Source: Prostheceraeus crozeri
Lineage: Eukaryota > Platyhelminthes > Polycladida > Euryleptidae
Direction: 5' to 3'
DNA: 64,000 nucleotides
Assembly: GCA_907163375.1 (NCBI GenBank)
Contig: CAJQUW010008625.1
Location: 1-64,000, forward strand
In this document: positions 52,980-64,000 of the stretch, in pieces
Position numbering within the stretch: position 1 is the first letter of the stretch
How the letters are laid out: the number at the start of each line of letters is the position of its first letter
Notes under the pieces: generated by a model
Told to the model about the DNA's origin: nothing
Database searches by the model: none
What the model saw: the letters and a program-made list of their open reading frames with translations, nothing else
Translations under genes and position numbers: made by a program

Positions 52980-55800
52980 AATACCTGAAATAGAAAATAC
53001 ATTGTTGAGTATATTCAAGGTTGTAGTGTATTAATATTTTTTCTTGATTAAGTAAGGAAGATACTTCATGATTTCTGACTCATAACTGATTCGTTTCATG
53101 ACTCTGCAATACTTTTTCTTATCTGAAATGTGATAATAATGTCACGAATAGCCTAACATTTATTGATTTCCTGAAACTCTCGGAATATCAATGACTTATT
53201 GAAGCCTCGGATCAATGCGAATCTGAATGCATCATCTGCGTTGTATTATGGCTAGACCAATTGAAATTGAAAACAAATAGAGCAAGTTATTGAAATTTCT
53301 CATACAGGCCTACTATTTTTTTTCCTTTTTCTGGGATATGTCAGCATACTGTTATACACTTTTAATTAATTGAACACTGTTCGATTAAATGATGCCAAAA
53401 ATGTCGAACATTTTCTGGTAAATTAACGCAGGAAAAGCACTAATTGTAAACGGCGCTTGAAAAATATTGATAATGATACTTCTAAACCTAGACTATCGAA
53501 AAATTGAAACTTACACACGTTTGTGCACATGTAGGCCATATATCAGAGATTCTTCCTACTTATGTTCAGCGCCTAACAGCTTTATTGCAGTGTTTCTTCA
53601 ATGTTATGGTAATTGTTAGGAAATAGTGTCGTATTCCTTACTCACCTTCCTCGGAGGAGTAGACGAAAAATGATTCCCTGCAGCAGTTGATGATTTCCAG
53701 GAATTCGTCCGGGTCTCCAAGACGAACTGTTTTTTAGATATGAAATACCGTAATCGGGATTCTCAGAAGGCAAATGTTGCGTCAATTCTCCCACATGATG
53801 GAAAACATCTTGGAAAGCATGACTTGCCGACAAAAAGTTACCAGAATCGATATGTTATGAACGTACGGATGTGAGATAGTACGTTCGTAACGCCGGGTGT
53901 TGCGGACGTACGAAAACATAGTTAGCTGCATCTTCTCAGAACATGAAAGCTCAAATTTAACACTTGAAATAGCGTGACTACAAGATAGGTGAAGTGCTTT
54001 CTTTGAACTGATCAAATTGAGCAGCATGTTGAATTACTTGGATAAATTCGAACTTTTAGTACTTTTTTCGTTACAAACGTACGCTTTGTAATGGACAGAA
54101 TCAATTATGAACCAATAGAAGATAATCAAACCATGACACAGAAATATCACTTGGACTTTTTCGGTGGAACGTCTTTTTGTTATTTCAGCCATAAAGATGG
54201 AAACCTGTGGTGAATTTACCACTAATTAATTAATTTGCCCGAATAAGTTTTTCAATTTATAATGAATTAATAATACAATCTTTAAATTAGTGATAATTTA
54301 CTATAGAAATTATTTAATTGAAAATTTCATTCGTATTTTCATAAAATTAAGGGCATGAAGTTATGGGAAACAAGTGGTTTTAGTTTCAAAGCAAATTTTT
54401 ATTTTTTGCCTTTCTTGTCCGCTTTCACGTGGAACTGCGCACATCAAGTTTATAAACATCGAATGTAATCCACTTCTATTCTACTTCTGTATAGTTTTGT
54501 AAGTTTTTGTTATAAGAATCATTCATCATAACTAATAGCGTCACTCAAATATGAACATTTATTATATAGAAGTTTTCTTCAGACCCATCATATTACACAT
54601 AGAGCAACACATTATTTCGTTCATACAAGGTGGCAGCCAGATTTCATTTTCAAGCTTCAAATTCCCAGGCTATTTCATCGAATTTCCACGCTATTTATAT
54701 ATTGACCAGAAAAATTTTTCAAACATTTTTTCAGCTATTTTTATCATAAAATTTGAGACATTTCCTGTTTGAATCTTGTCACCAAATTTTAACCTGAAAG
54801 ATATTTGACTCGTATCGCACAAATTTTCTTCACAAAAAATATTCAAAATTTTATTCTGTGAGGTGTTTCTTTACCTCAGTACACATACAAAATGACAGCA
54901 TATATAACATCAATAACATAGCCTATACTTTTCCTCAATAGTCTGCAGGCAGTGAACTGCTTATGAGATCTAAAGGATTTCATGCCGATAGATAAGTTCA
55001 CTTCCAGAATTTTACAACGATCAAAAATACTTCATTTTCATCATCTGATTCACAAAACTCTATGGAAGTTATATTTGGCCGATTTTTCGGTCTCAATTCG
55101 TGGGTAGGTCCCTAAGTCAGTCAGATTGAGAATAGGGTTAAAATGTGTTCAATTTGGTGAATTAATGTCTCAGAGGTCTTATTGTGTGCAAAAAGCAATC
55201 AACGCAGAACAGCGAATGAGTTGACATGACTAATTGTATTGCAACTTCGCCGAATAATGAAGAAAGTGGAAGGCTAAGGAGATCACCTTCGACGTTCATA
55301 GGTTAATAAAGTCACTCAACGCAACATAAACAAGAACCCAATTTAGGTCATTATTTGCGGATAATTTCTTGCTATATTTACTTATGAGGCAATCAATGTT
55401 ATTGCATCAGCGGGAACAACAGCCACTGCTGAAGTACTACGGTAATCAACTACTGATAATTCATGAATTGTTGATGAATTGATACATTGACATGGTTGTC
55501 CAACCCTCAAAACTGGTGGAACCAAGGACGTAAAACCGGTCAGTAAGTAAGTAAGTTGTCAGAATTTGAAAAACAATGTAAAACCCGGACGTGGCAGCAC
55601 GATCCCAGCCTTAAGTAGAAGAGAAATGCCAGAGCTTCGTCTATAATGCTGCATCATAACAATGTAAAATGATGAAAATTATAATACTGGCTTTGAATTA
55701 CTGATATCCGGCTAGGCCAATTGGTATTTTGGCTGGACCGTTATGCTGTTATCTTGAAGGATGGACTCTTGGATGGATTACACAGATTTTTCGATTGAGG
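52980..55800. other. no confident gene
   Basis: Contains the donor-like site at 53640-53646 mentioned for the exon at 52537-52896 and several short frames. A repeated word GTTACGAACGTACG (direct or inverse) recurs between 51690 and 54080, suggesting diverged local repeats. Confidence 0.3.
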
Positions 55801-55814
55801 ACTTCAGACGTAAT

Positions 55815-55900
55815 GTCACCCGTCGATAGCTCACTTACTAGAGCGATGGCCTAGAATGCCAAAGGTTGGTGGCTCAAATCGAATCCACCAATACGCTAAG
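55815..55900 (+). mobile_element. tRNA-like SINE head
   Basis: TAGCTCACTTACTAGAGC followed by GGCTCAAATCGAATCC at tRNA-like A/B-box spacing. It does not form a clean cloverleaf, so a SINE relic is preferred over a tRNA gene. Confidence 0.5.
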
Positions 55901-56690
55901 TTATTTTCCGTCTGTTAAATTTTCTCTTGTCCTCAAACATGGCCGTATCTAAATTCTCATAGCACTTCCACACAAAGAGTCTAAACCACTTATAAATTTA
56001 TATGTTGCATTTCCTCCGTATGTCCGGATGTCATCATAAATATATGAATAACAGGATTCCTTCAACGGACACTATTGTATTAGCGGTTTGATGGCAGACG
56101 TTTCACCCGTAGGCTTTCTCAATGCCAAATGACAATCCATGAAAACTGGTGCAGCACATTTGACATCATTAATGACAGTTCACACAGCTTTACAACAAAG
56201 TCAATAATTAAAATCAATTGATAGATACATAGATTGGAACATCACACTTCTGTGACAACAAAGAACAAAAGAATCTCTACATTATAGAGCAGCCAGCAGG
56301 ACTGACAAAAGAATTGCAAGGCCACATAGTCAAACTAAACAAATTCACAAACAAATACCAACAAAATATCCAGAAAGTAATGAGCTGGAATAGATGCAGC
56401 ATAACTAATAAAAAGAGAGACAGCAGCACTGACAGAAGAATTGCAAGGCCACATAGTCAAACTAAACAAATTCACACTGTCTGAATACCAACAAAATATC
56501 CAGAAAGTAATGAGCTGGATGCAGCATAACTAAAAAAAAGTGAAAACGGGCTATACATACAGAAAATATAACAGCGCCAAAAGATTTTAAAAGGGAAGAA
56601 GAAAGGTGGGTGAAAAAGGCAAGAATAAAAGAGCATGACACCTGCGAAAAGAATGTTGCTAGATGTTGGAGCACACAGAACAGACAATTT

Positions 56691-58607
56691 TTAAATCACA
56701 TTTTTAAGGAAGCATTCTGTATGTTCATTCAAATTGGTCACACAGGTACTACATCCGGAAGGACAGGAAGGGTACTCCTTAGGGGGATGAAAAATCCTCC
56801 GCAAAGGCTTCCCGCCATCAAACCACAGAATTACGTGGTTACGAAGACCAGTTCTCAGAACCGGAGTCATGCAATGTCTCTTGTGGGCTTCATTCACATA
56901 CGGAACTCGAAAGAAAACACGATCGTTGGACTCCGCTCTGTCTTCATTTTTTCCGCGGTCGAATCTTCGGATAGTCTCTTTAATAAATTTACGTGCATGG
57001 CCATTAGCCACAAATCGATCCACAACAAGATCTCTGGAAGATGTAGCATTATCGGAAGTAGTAGAGCGTGCTGCTGCACATCCAAGTTCTCCCATCAATA
57101 ATGCTCGTTTTGATGATATTGGAGTATGCGAAGTCCAATGTAAAATGGAACCACTGTGAATCGATTTTATGTAGAGTCTAGACTCCAGTCTATCTTGAGT
57201 TCTTACGACTTCGCAATCCAAAAAGGGAAGATGACTATTTTGTGGATATTCTGATGTAAACTGGATTCTTGGACACACGCTATTTGCAATATCACATATG
57301 TCTGCAAGATCAATCGAACACGGTCACATCAAAAAAATATCATCGATGTATCTTCTCCACTGCAGGACTCCGTTGGTCAAACGATGAATTTCTTCTTCGA
57401 CGAAGTTCAAATAAATTACTGCTATTTGTGGTGTCATAGCATTACCCATAGTCAAACCATCTATCTGTTTAAAATGCTCTCCTTTGTAGAGTACCACATC
57501 ATGATCGAGGGCTAAATGGACAAGTGATTCAAAATGATCCTCCGCAAGAGTTTTGAGCCATGTTGGGCAAAGAAACGACCAGCCACTGAGAATAAGCTTG
57601 GATAATTGTCACCATTCATTCGAGGGACACTACCATATAGGTTTACGACGTCCAGTGAAGCAAAATTGTCATTCAAACTGCGTTGCTGTTGTAGCCACGT
57701 CACAAATTCATCAGAGCTCTTCAGATGAGCTGGGACGCAAGCCATTAAGTCATTCAAGTACTTTGACAAAAATTTGGCCAGTGAGGTCGAGGGACCGTCG
57801 AGAGAGGCTATAATAGGTCTGCCTTTCAGATCACCCTCCTTGTGATCTTTTGCTAGGACATATGAAGAATTTGGAGTAGGCGTCGAACAGCGCAGATTAG
57901 TCAATGTTCTGTAAGTATTGAGGAAGGTATGTTCATATTTCTTTGCTATTGACATCAAGGCACGATTAAACTTAGATTGCATTGTCGTAGGTTTAACTTC
58001 ACGCACCTTTCGAAAGTTGCCAGAGTTTATCACTGATTCTTCAAGCATTTGCTCACATTTTCCGTGGGTAATAGCAACCAGACGCTGGGATTTGTCCGTT
58101 GGGATAACAGTGACATCTTCCACTTTCTTGATTTCAATGTGTGTTATTGCTTGAACGCACTACTTTATCATTTGCCTTTTTAAGAAGTTTAATCATCCCT
58201 CCGGCAAATTCATGAATGGATTCTTCTGGTACCAAAGTCTTGAGTTTATGCGATCCATGCTCAATGTCTGCAAAACACTCTGCCGACATCTTCATAACTT
58301 TCACACTAGGCTTTTGTGGTACCAATGACGGTCCTTGATTGAGAATAGAAACCGCTTCCATTTGAAATTCTGTACTTGTCATGTTCACAAATCCAGTCGG
58401 TTCACCAACATTCTCCCTCCTTTTCCTTGACAATTCATCCTTTCTTCTTTGCTGCGAGAGTAGACCAGCAAATTTCTCATCTTTCTTCGCTCGAAACTCA
58501 TGTCGGAATTTGGCAATCTTGATATCCTCAAGATTCTCCAAGGGTAGGAAGGTCGAAGTAGTCAAGTGTTGTAGTCTTGCATATTCCAGATCTAGTGTCA
58601 GCTGCAA
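56691..58607 (-). pseudogene. Penelope-like reverse transcriptase, interrupted
   Basis: The N-terminal segment (58607-58134) has the PLE linker words NMTSTEFQMEAVSILNQGPSL. The RT fingers (58123-57512) show YVLAKDHKEGDLKGRPIIAS and ASLDVVNLYGSVP. The palm continues at 57530-57324 in another frame with LTMGNAMTPQIAV and the catalytic RRYIDDIFLM, followed by an in-frame TGA (57324-57326). The thumb (57278-56691) has IQFTSEYPQNSHLPFLD and GSILHWTSHTPISSKRAL. A frameshift near 57570 and the stop inactivate it. A Cys cluster ends the frame (CPSGCSTC); no GIY-YIG endonuclease follows. Confidence 0.85.
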
Positions 58608-58674
58608 CCACTGTCTGTTATACCGAGTTATCAGCTACAGAGACTGGAGCTATAAGATAGAATTGAGTCTAGAC

Positions 58675-59159
58675 TCTACATAAAATCGATTCACAGTGGT
58701 TCCATTTTACCTTGGACTTCGCATACTCCAACATCATCAAAACGAGCATTATTGATGGGAGAACTTGGATGTGCAGCAGCACGCTCTACTACTTCCGATA
58801 ATGCTACATCTTCCAGAGATCTTGTTGTGGATCGATTTGTGGCTAATGGCCATGCACGTAAATTTATTAAAGATACTATCCGAAGATTCGACCGCGGAAA
58901 AAATGAAGACAAAGCGGAGTCCAACGATCGTGTTTTCTTTCGAGTTCCGTATGTGAATGAAGCCCACAAGAGACATTGCATGACTCCGGTTCTGAGAACT
59001 GGTCTTCGTAACCACGTAATTCTGTGGTTTGATGGCGGGAAGCCTTTGCGGAGGATTTTTCATCCCCCTAAGGAGTACCCTTCCTGTCCTTCCGGATGTA
59101 GTACCTGTGTGACCAATTTGAATGAACATACAGAATGCTTCCTTAAAAATGTGATTTAA
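58675..59159 (+). pseudogene. inverted truncated copy of the Penelope RT thumb
   Basis: From 58752 the frame is almost identical to the thumb of the minus-strand copy (MGELGCAAARSTTSDNATSS) through the terminal Cys cluster. It lacks everything upstream. Confidence 0.85.
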
Positions 59160-59796
59160 AAATTGTCTGTTCTGTGTGCTCAAACATCTAGCAACATTCT
59201 TTTCGCAGGTGTCATGCTCTTTTATTCTTGCCTTTTTCACCCTCCTTTCTTCTTCCCTTTTAAAATCTTTTGGCGCTGTTATATTTTCTGTATGTATAGC
59301 CCGTTTTCACTCTTTTTATTAGTTATGCTGCATCTATTCCAGCTCATTACTTTCTGGATATTTTGTTGGTATTCAGACAGTGTGAATTTGTTTAGTTTGA
59401 CTATGCGGCCTTGCAATTCTTCTGTCAGTGCTGCTGGCTCTCTTTTTATTAGTTATGCTGCATCTATTCCAGCTCATTACTTTCTGGATATTTTGTTGGT
59501 ATTTGTTTGTGAATTTGTTTAGTTTGACTATGTGGCCTTGCAATTCTTTTGTCAGTCCTGCTGGCTGCTCTATAATGTAGAGATTCTTTTGTTCTTTGTT
59601 GTCACAGAAGTGTGATGTTCCAATCTATGTATCTATCAATTGATTTTAATTATTGACTTGTTGTAAAGCTGTGTGAACTGTCATTAATGATGTCAAATGT
59701 GCTGCACCAGTTTTCATGGATTGTCATTTGGCATTGAGAAAGCCTACGGGTGAAACGTCTGCCATCAAACCGCTAATACAATAGTGTCCGTTGAAG

Positions 59797-61379
59797 CAAT
59801 CATGTTTTTCATATATTTTAACACTTACAAATTGTCACTTAATTTCTTTCAAGGCATGTGAACAAAAATCACAGACCTTGAGTTCAACCCAAATACTAAA
59901 ATTTTTGCCGAAGCGTGTCTGAAACAATTTTTGAAATATGAGAAAAGTACGAATTCAAGCACTGTTGAGTATATAAATATATTAAAATATTCAACGTGGA
60001 GATAGTTCTTCTCAACCTTTGATTTGGAAACACCATGGGCTTTCTGCATGCTTTGCATATACAGGCCGCAAAGTGCAAGGAATGCTATCATTAAGTGATA
60101 AAAACGAGCATCACTTCCAGTACTCCGTAAAATTTTCCAGAACTTGTATTCGGAAAGCGAACTTGACTTCCAAAAATGTTGGAACCCACAGAAACTTGCT
60201 GCAGTAGTCGGCAGCGATCGAACCAACTAAGGAATAAACTCATAATCTATAATTTCATTCATGATTTCCATCATATGATCACTATGATCATATTGAATAT
60301 TCACGTGACCTAAAGTATTCTTTAGATTGAACAGAGGTAGCAGGGATCTTAAAATCAGTTCGTTATTCAGCATCATATTAATTTTAGACAAGCTCTTTTA
60401 TGTAACATATGATCGTTCGAACTGGCATGTCTTCTCAGCTGATGCACTTTCGAAATCCAAGAAGCCGGTATTCTTAATGATTGATTCTTGCCTAGCCCTA
60501 ATCGGAAACAAAAATACAAAACGGTACAAAGTGAGTAACATATTTCAACTGACAATTATCAGTAAGAGATATGCTTGATTTTTTAAATGGGCAGTTTGCA
60601 ATGAATTGTGTACGTCATACTCGTTGGACACGAGCTAGAATCCGTTCAGGTATGCACCGGATGTATCTTGACTCACTTTTATCCGGACGCACTTTTGACT
60701 GGCCGGTGTGGGCCATGGCATCGGCTTCGGTAAACATATTTTGAAAATTTATTATCCGTCTCCCCCTCGTGCGCGACTGACCTTGGTTTGTATGCATTCG
60801 GTATGAATAATTCTAAATATAGATTACACACCTGGCGCGTCAAGTCAGCGGGCTCGAGTTTGAAAGAAACTAAAATTAGAAGTTACCTTCATCGCAAGAG
60901 GGCATCAATTAGTGCACTCCGTCGCTTTATCTCTGTCGGTCGTGCCAATTTTCACGCCGTTCCGCATGGGTTTCCCTTTTTCTAAGTTGTAGATTGGTCT
61001 CATTCATTCTATACAAAATTATATTTATATCAAAATCGTCAATCTTTCACTTGGCACAGCGTTACAAACAAAATTAAAGTGAGCATTCAAAAGTATAAAG
61101 TCACCAAGCAACACATTCAGAGTCATATCACGTCAATGCAAGCACAAATAACAATACAATATCTTTCTAAATGTCACCAAGCGATATGAGACCCACCAAG
61201 AAATTCAAGAGCCGCACATGAAGGTATATCGGATATCTACAGAGCAGGATATCTACAGAAGATAAACGAAACACAGTTGAGCACGTTCCGAAGTCTAAGT
61301 TCGGGCTTGCCAACAAATAACTGGCTTCTTCAGATGAATAAGAGAGCACAATTTACACTCCCCCATGATCTATAGATCA
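59797..61379. other. no gene recognised
   Basis: Short frames without known motifs. Nothing supported. Confidence 0.35.
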
Positions 61380-63200
61380 TCAATCAATGCGAAAAAGTTC
61401 AATCACATAGCGTATTGCCGAAGATATGCAGGCGGCCGGCGAAACCGAGCAGGTACTCCGTCTGGGAGAAAAGCTGACATCAACAGGGGTGGTTTTCGCT
61501 TCAGGTTCAAGACCGCTGTGGACCCACTCGTCACTGTTGCTGCCAGATAACAAATCTCCCGCCAGAAAGTCCGCCCTGTCGAACACGAAATTCTCAGATG
61601 CCGCTGAGTCACTATCAGAATCGTCTTCATTTTGAGACGCATCAACGTCCATCCTGACACTACGTGGAACACGCTTCAGATGAGTAATGTGTCTAGAAAC
61701 CCCGTCACAATTCATCTCGAGAGATGCAGGAGATTTGATTGCTGTTACTCGCTTTGGTCTGCTCCACTCACTGTCGCATTTTCCGTCCGTTCTTACATAG
61801 ACTTGATCACCAATTGAAAAACGAATTTTTGCTTTCCATCACTTCCTCTTGATGTTGACGAGGTTGTCGCTTCACTTCCTCACAAGAATTCTCTGCACGA
61901 ATGTCAGGCATCCAGGGTTTCACGTGGAACGTCATCGTATGTGGCGATGGTGAAAAGCGATTATGAGTCACATTGTACCAAGACACACATTCAGGAATTG
62001 AATTGCCAGATCTTGCAGCCATAATTTTGATGGTCTTGTGATTCCTTTCACTTATTCCATTGCCCTGTGGACGATAGGCACACGAGAATTCCTGCTGTAC
62101 AGACCAGCGCTTCATCAACTCTTACATCTCAGAACTACGATAGACTCTACCACTGTCGGAAAGAATTGATTCAGGAGGTCAAAACTCGCTAAATATCTGT
62201 CTCAAATGAAGACACACCCCTCTTGCAAACTCATTCTGAAGACTTCCAAGCACAGTATCTCGATGACAAGTCAATTACAGTCAGATATTTTTTTTCTACC
62301 AACATGAGTAATGTCACTAGACACACGTCTCCAAAATTCGTCACAGGAAAGCGAACCTTTCTTATAGTGAGGATTGATTGAAGGACAAATCCTTGCACAC
62401 TGATCACAGTCCCATATTACCTTCTTCACAATGCTTTTCGACACTCGATCTCCATACCACTCAGCAACCAACTGTTGCGCTCGATCAATACCCATATGAT
62501 GTCGCTGGTGAATATCTTGAACAATTTTGTAGACATTGTCTTCCTCCGAAACTGTTCCGACAAGAGCATGCGATTTAGTTGTTGCAAGACATGCTTTTGG
62601 CACCCTCGTCAACCTATCGGAAATGTTGTTCTCCGACTTGACCAAATCCACAACGACCTCTAAACTTTTTTGTTTCCTAAGCTCTCTCAGTACATCAATA
62701 CGGCGACGAATTAAAAGCTCAGAAAGCGCATGAGTCCTGACGTTATGAGTTTCATGCAGAGCTGAGTTGAGCCAACTTCTGATAGTAGCAGAATCAGTCT
62801 TGACCGTAAAAGTCTTGGCACCCCATTTAATGGCCATGTTGATACCACGAATACTAGTAGTATCGTCAAGTTCACAGATGCTAATGTGAGATGAATCCTT
62901 ATCTTTTCGCAAGCACGCCGCATCCTCCACGACCGAATCATTGACGCACATCACAACACCCATTGCCAGGTTGCTCGCATCTATCTAGACCGTCATCCTC
63001 CCATTCAAAGAAACCAACCATTTTCCCTTCACCGGATCATCTCCTAACTTCAGCCTGTGATCAATTTCTTTCACATTATCGAATATTGTCGTCGATCGTT
63101 GAAGAAACGCGCATGCCACTCTGAGCCAGTCCCAAAACCCTGTGCCAAAACCGCTCCGAATGAGCAGATACGGGACCCCAGATTGACGGAATCGTCAACG
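61380..63200 (-). pseudogene. LTR-type retroelement remnant (RNase H and integrase)
   Basis: Minus strand, 5' to 3'. A fragment resembling the RT/RNase H linker (about 63200-63060) leads to RNase H (IDASNLAMGVVM) with an in-frame TAG just before it (about 62985). RNase H continues with KWGAKTFTVKTDSATIRSWLN and NNISDRLTRVP. The integrase zinc finger follows (IHQRHHMGIDRAQQL, CDQCARICP), then the start of the catalytic core (FWRRVSSDITHVG), which breaks at about 62271. The core end resumes at 62118 (AYRPQGNGISERNHKTIK). The C-terminal domain (about 61826-61400) has IGDQVYVRTDGKCD and an acidic tail. No LTRs, gag or complete RT were found. Ty3-like by motif order, clade unresolved. Confidence 0.75.
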
Positions 63201-64000
63201 ACTTCCACACTCGCTATTGATCGGGATGGTGTTCGTAACATGTTGAATGAAGTTAGACAGCGATTCCACCCTGGTCTACAAGTGCAGAAAATGCATATAT
63301 TTTGGATTCGAAAATTCTAATTTGCCGCAACGCGGTAGCTGCCTTGTGTACCTAAATGTGCGAGCAAAAACAATGCTATACGAGGTTTGTATTTCGAACG
63401 AACTTTTGGCTACCGGTCATCAAAGTTGGTTTGGCATCACCAATATCCGATAGCAGCAAAACTAGTCAGACAAGCGTCAATGTAGGAACTATGCCAATCT
63501 GAAGAAGGCTTTTATGACGATAATCTGAGGGAGCGTTAGTGCCGAGGATTTTGTCATCAAACCCTGATTCAGATGGGTGAATATTCGTATTATAGCACAA
63601 ATGAATGTGTCCACATGGCTTTGATGCCAGATGTATTTCCAGTGTAACGGCATTAAGACCCGGTCAAAGAGAAAGCTGATGAGCATCTATGTCACAAGTT
63701 TTTACCAAAAAGTCCTGTCTGTCTATTGAGTGAGGGATAACTGAAGGATGCTTTCTCTGAAATTTCAAGGCTTTAATACTTTTACTCTCAATAAATCCTA
63801 CAGAGGAAATAGATAAGAAATGAGGCTTATAATAATTAGCATTCATGCAAATTAAATCACAAATATCATCACACTAATGCAGTCATACAAGCTGTCCATT
63901 AATACTGCAACAGATTTTTTTATAGGGCCTGCCGTACATGCAATCAACCGTCGTTCAGCAATCAGATACAAAAGTTCAGGTCAGTGTCAGTGTTTATTAA
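63201..64000. other. no gene recognised
   Basis: The sequence changes character beyond the retroelement break. Short frames only. Confidence 0.35.

Larger units (their letters stand above)
56060..59796. mobile_element. Penelope-like element with inverted 3' half copy
   Basis: The outer ends (TTCAACGGACACTATTGTATT at 56059 and its complement at 59776-59796) mirror each other. About 1.1 kb at 56060-57175 recurs inverted at 58675-59796. The minus-strand copy is nearly full length (RT at 58607-56691); the plus-strand copy has only the thumb region and 3' UTR. A tandem duplication of about 120 bases (TTTTTATTAGTTATGCTGCA unit) is present in both UTR copies. Inverted partial copies are a common Penelope arrangement. 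Confidence 0.85.

Noticed and set aside
56462-57159. Plus-strand frames opposite the Penelope copy
   Set aside because: They are antisense shadows of the reverse transcriptase thumb and UTR.
60327-60985. Open frames suggestive of a tyrosine recombinase element
   Set aside because: No catalytic Arg/His/Tyr pattern could be placed; probably chance.

Overview
The window is AT-rich metazoan genomic DNA, most likely from an invertebrate. The signs are spliced genes with consensus donors, acceptors and a branch-point motif; tRNA-derived SINE heads; RTE-like and CR1/Jockey-like LINE remains; a Penelope-like element; Tc1/mariner relics; many foldback elements; and a 76-bp satellite. I cannot name the species.

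The centrepiece is a 17.3-kb Maverick/Polinton of the adintovirus type at 13402-30730. It has terminal inverted repeats of about 0.56 kb starting AG and ending CT, and is flanked by a perfect 6-bp target duplication, CGCGTT. Its genes are, left to right: a membrane/coiled-coil protein, a conserved helical protein, a penton-like minor capsid protein and an FtsK/HerA packaging ATPase (plus strand); protein-primed DNA polymerase B and a possible sliding-clamp-like protein (minus); a coiled-coil fibre-like gene, two small membrane-active-type virion proteins around the major capsid protein, and a parvovirus-type phospholipase A2 fused to a retrovirus-like integrase (plus); and an adenovirus-type protease (minus). 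Replication and packaging genes carry frameshifts or a stop, while most structural genes, the integrase and the protease are open, so this looks like a fairly young endogenous copy or a copy with indel sequencing errors. The element is peppered with short GC-rich hairpins having three-base loops, inside genes as well as between them. They resemble a dispersed family of mini-palindromes, and I regard them as the most unusual feature here.

Host genes. A minus-strand gene of the DIPK1/FAM69 family can be assembled from three phase-compatible exons (50463-50317, 7064-6438, 3060-2533) into about 433 residues, close to the family's usual size. Its 43-kb first intron would then hold the virus-like element, a single-exon caspase-like gene on the plus strand (12369-13109) that has lost both catalytic residues, and most of the repeats.

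Repeats by region: 1.2-2.1 kb foldback repeat, whose relative at 13.2 kb was the integration site; 8-10 kb SINE and LINE remains; 33.4-34.3 kb piggyBac-like MITE; 35-38 kb Tc1/mariner relics; 39.8-40.7 kb and 44.0-44.5 kb LINE fragments; 45.4-48.6 kb satellite array next to a long palindrome; 52.1-52.5 kb foldback; 56.0-59.8 kb Penelope-like element with an inverted half copy; 61.4-63.2 kb LTR-type retroelement remnant.
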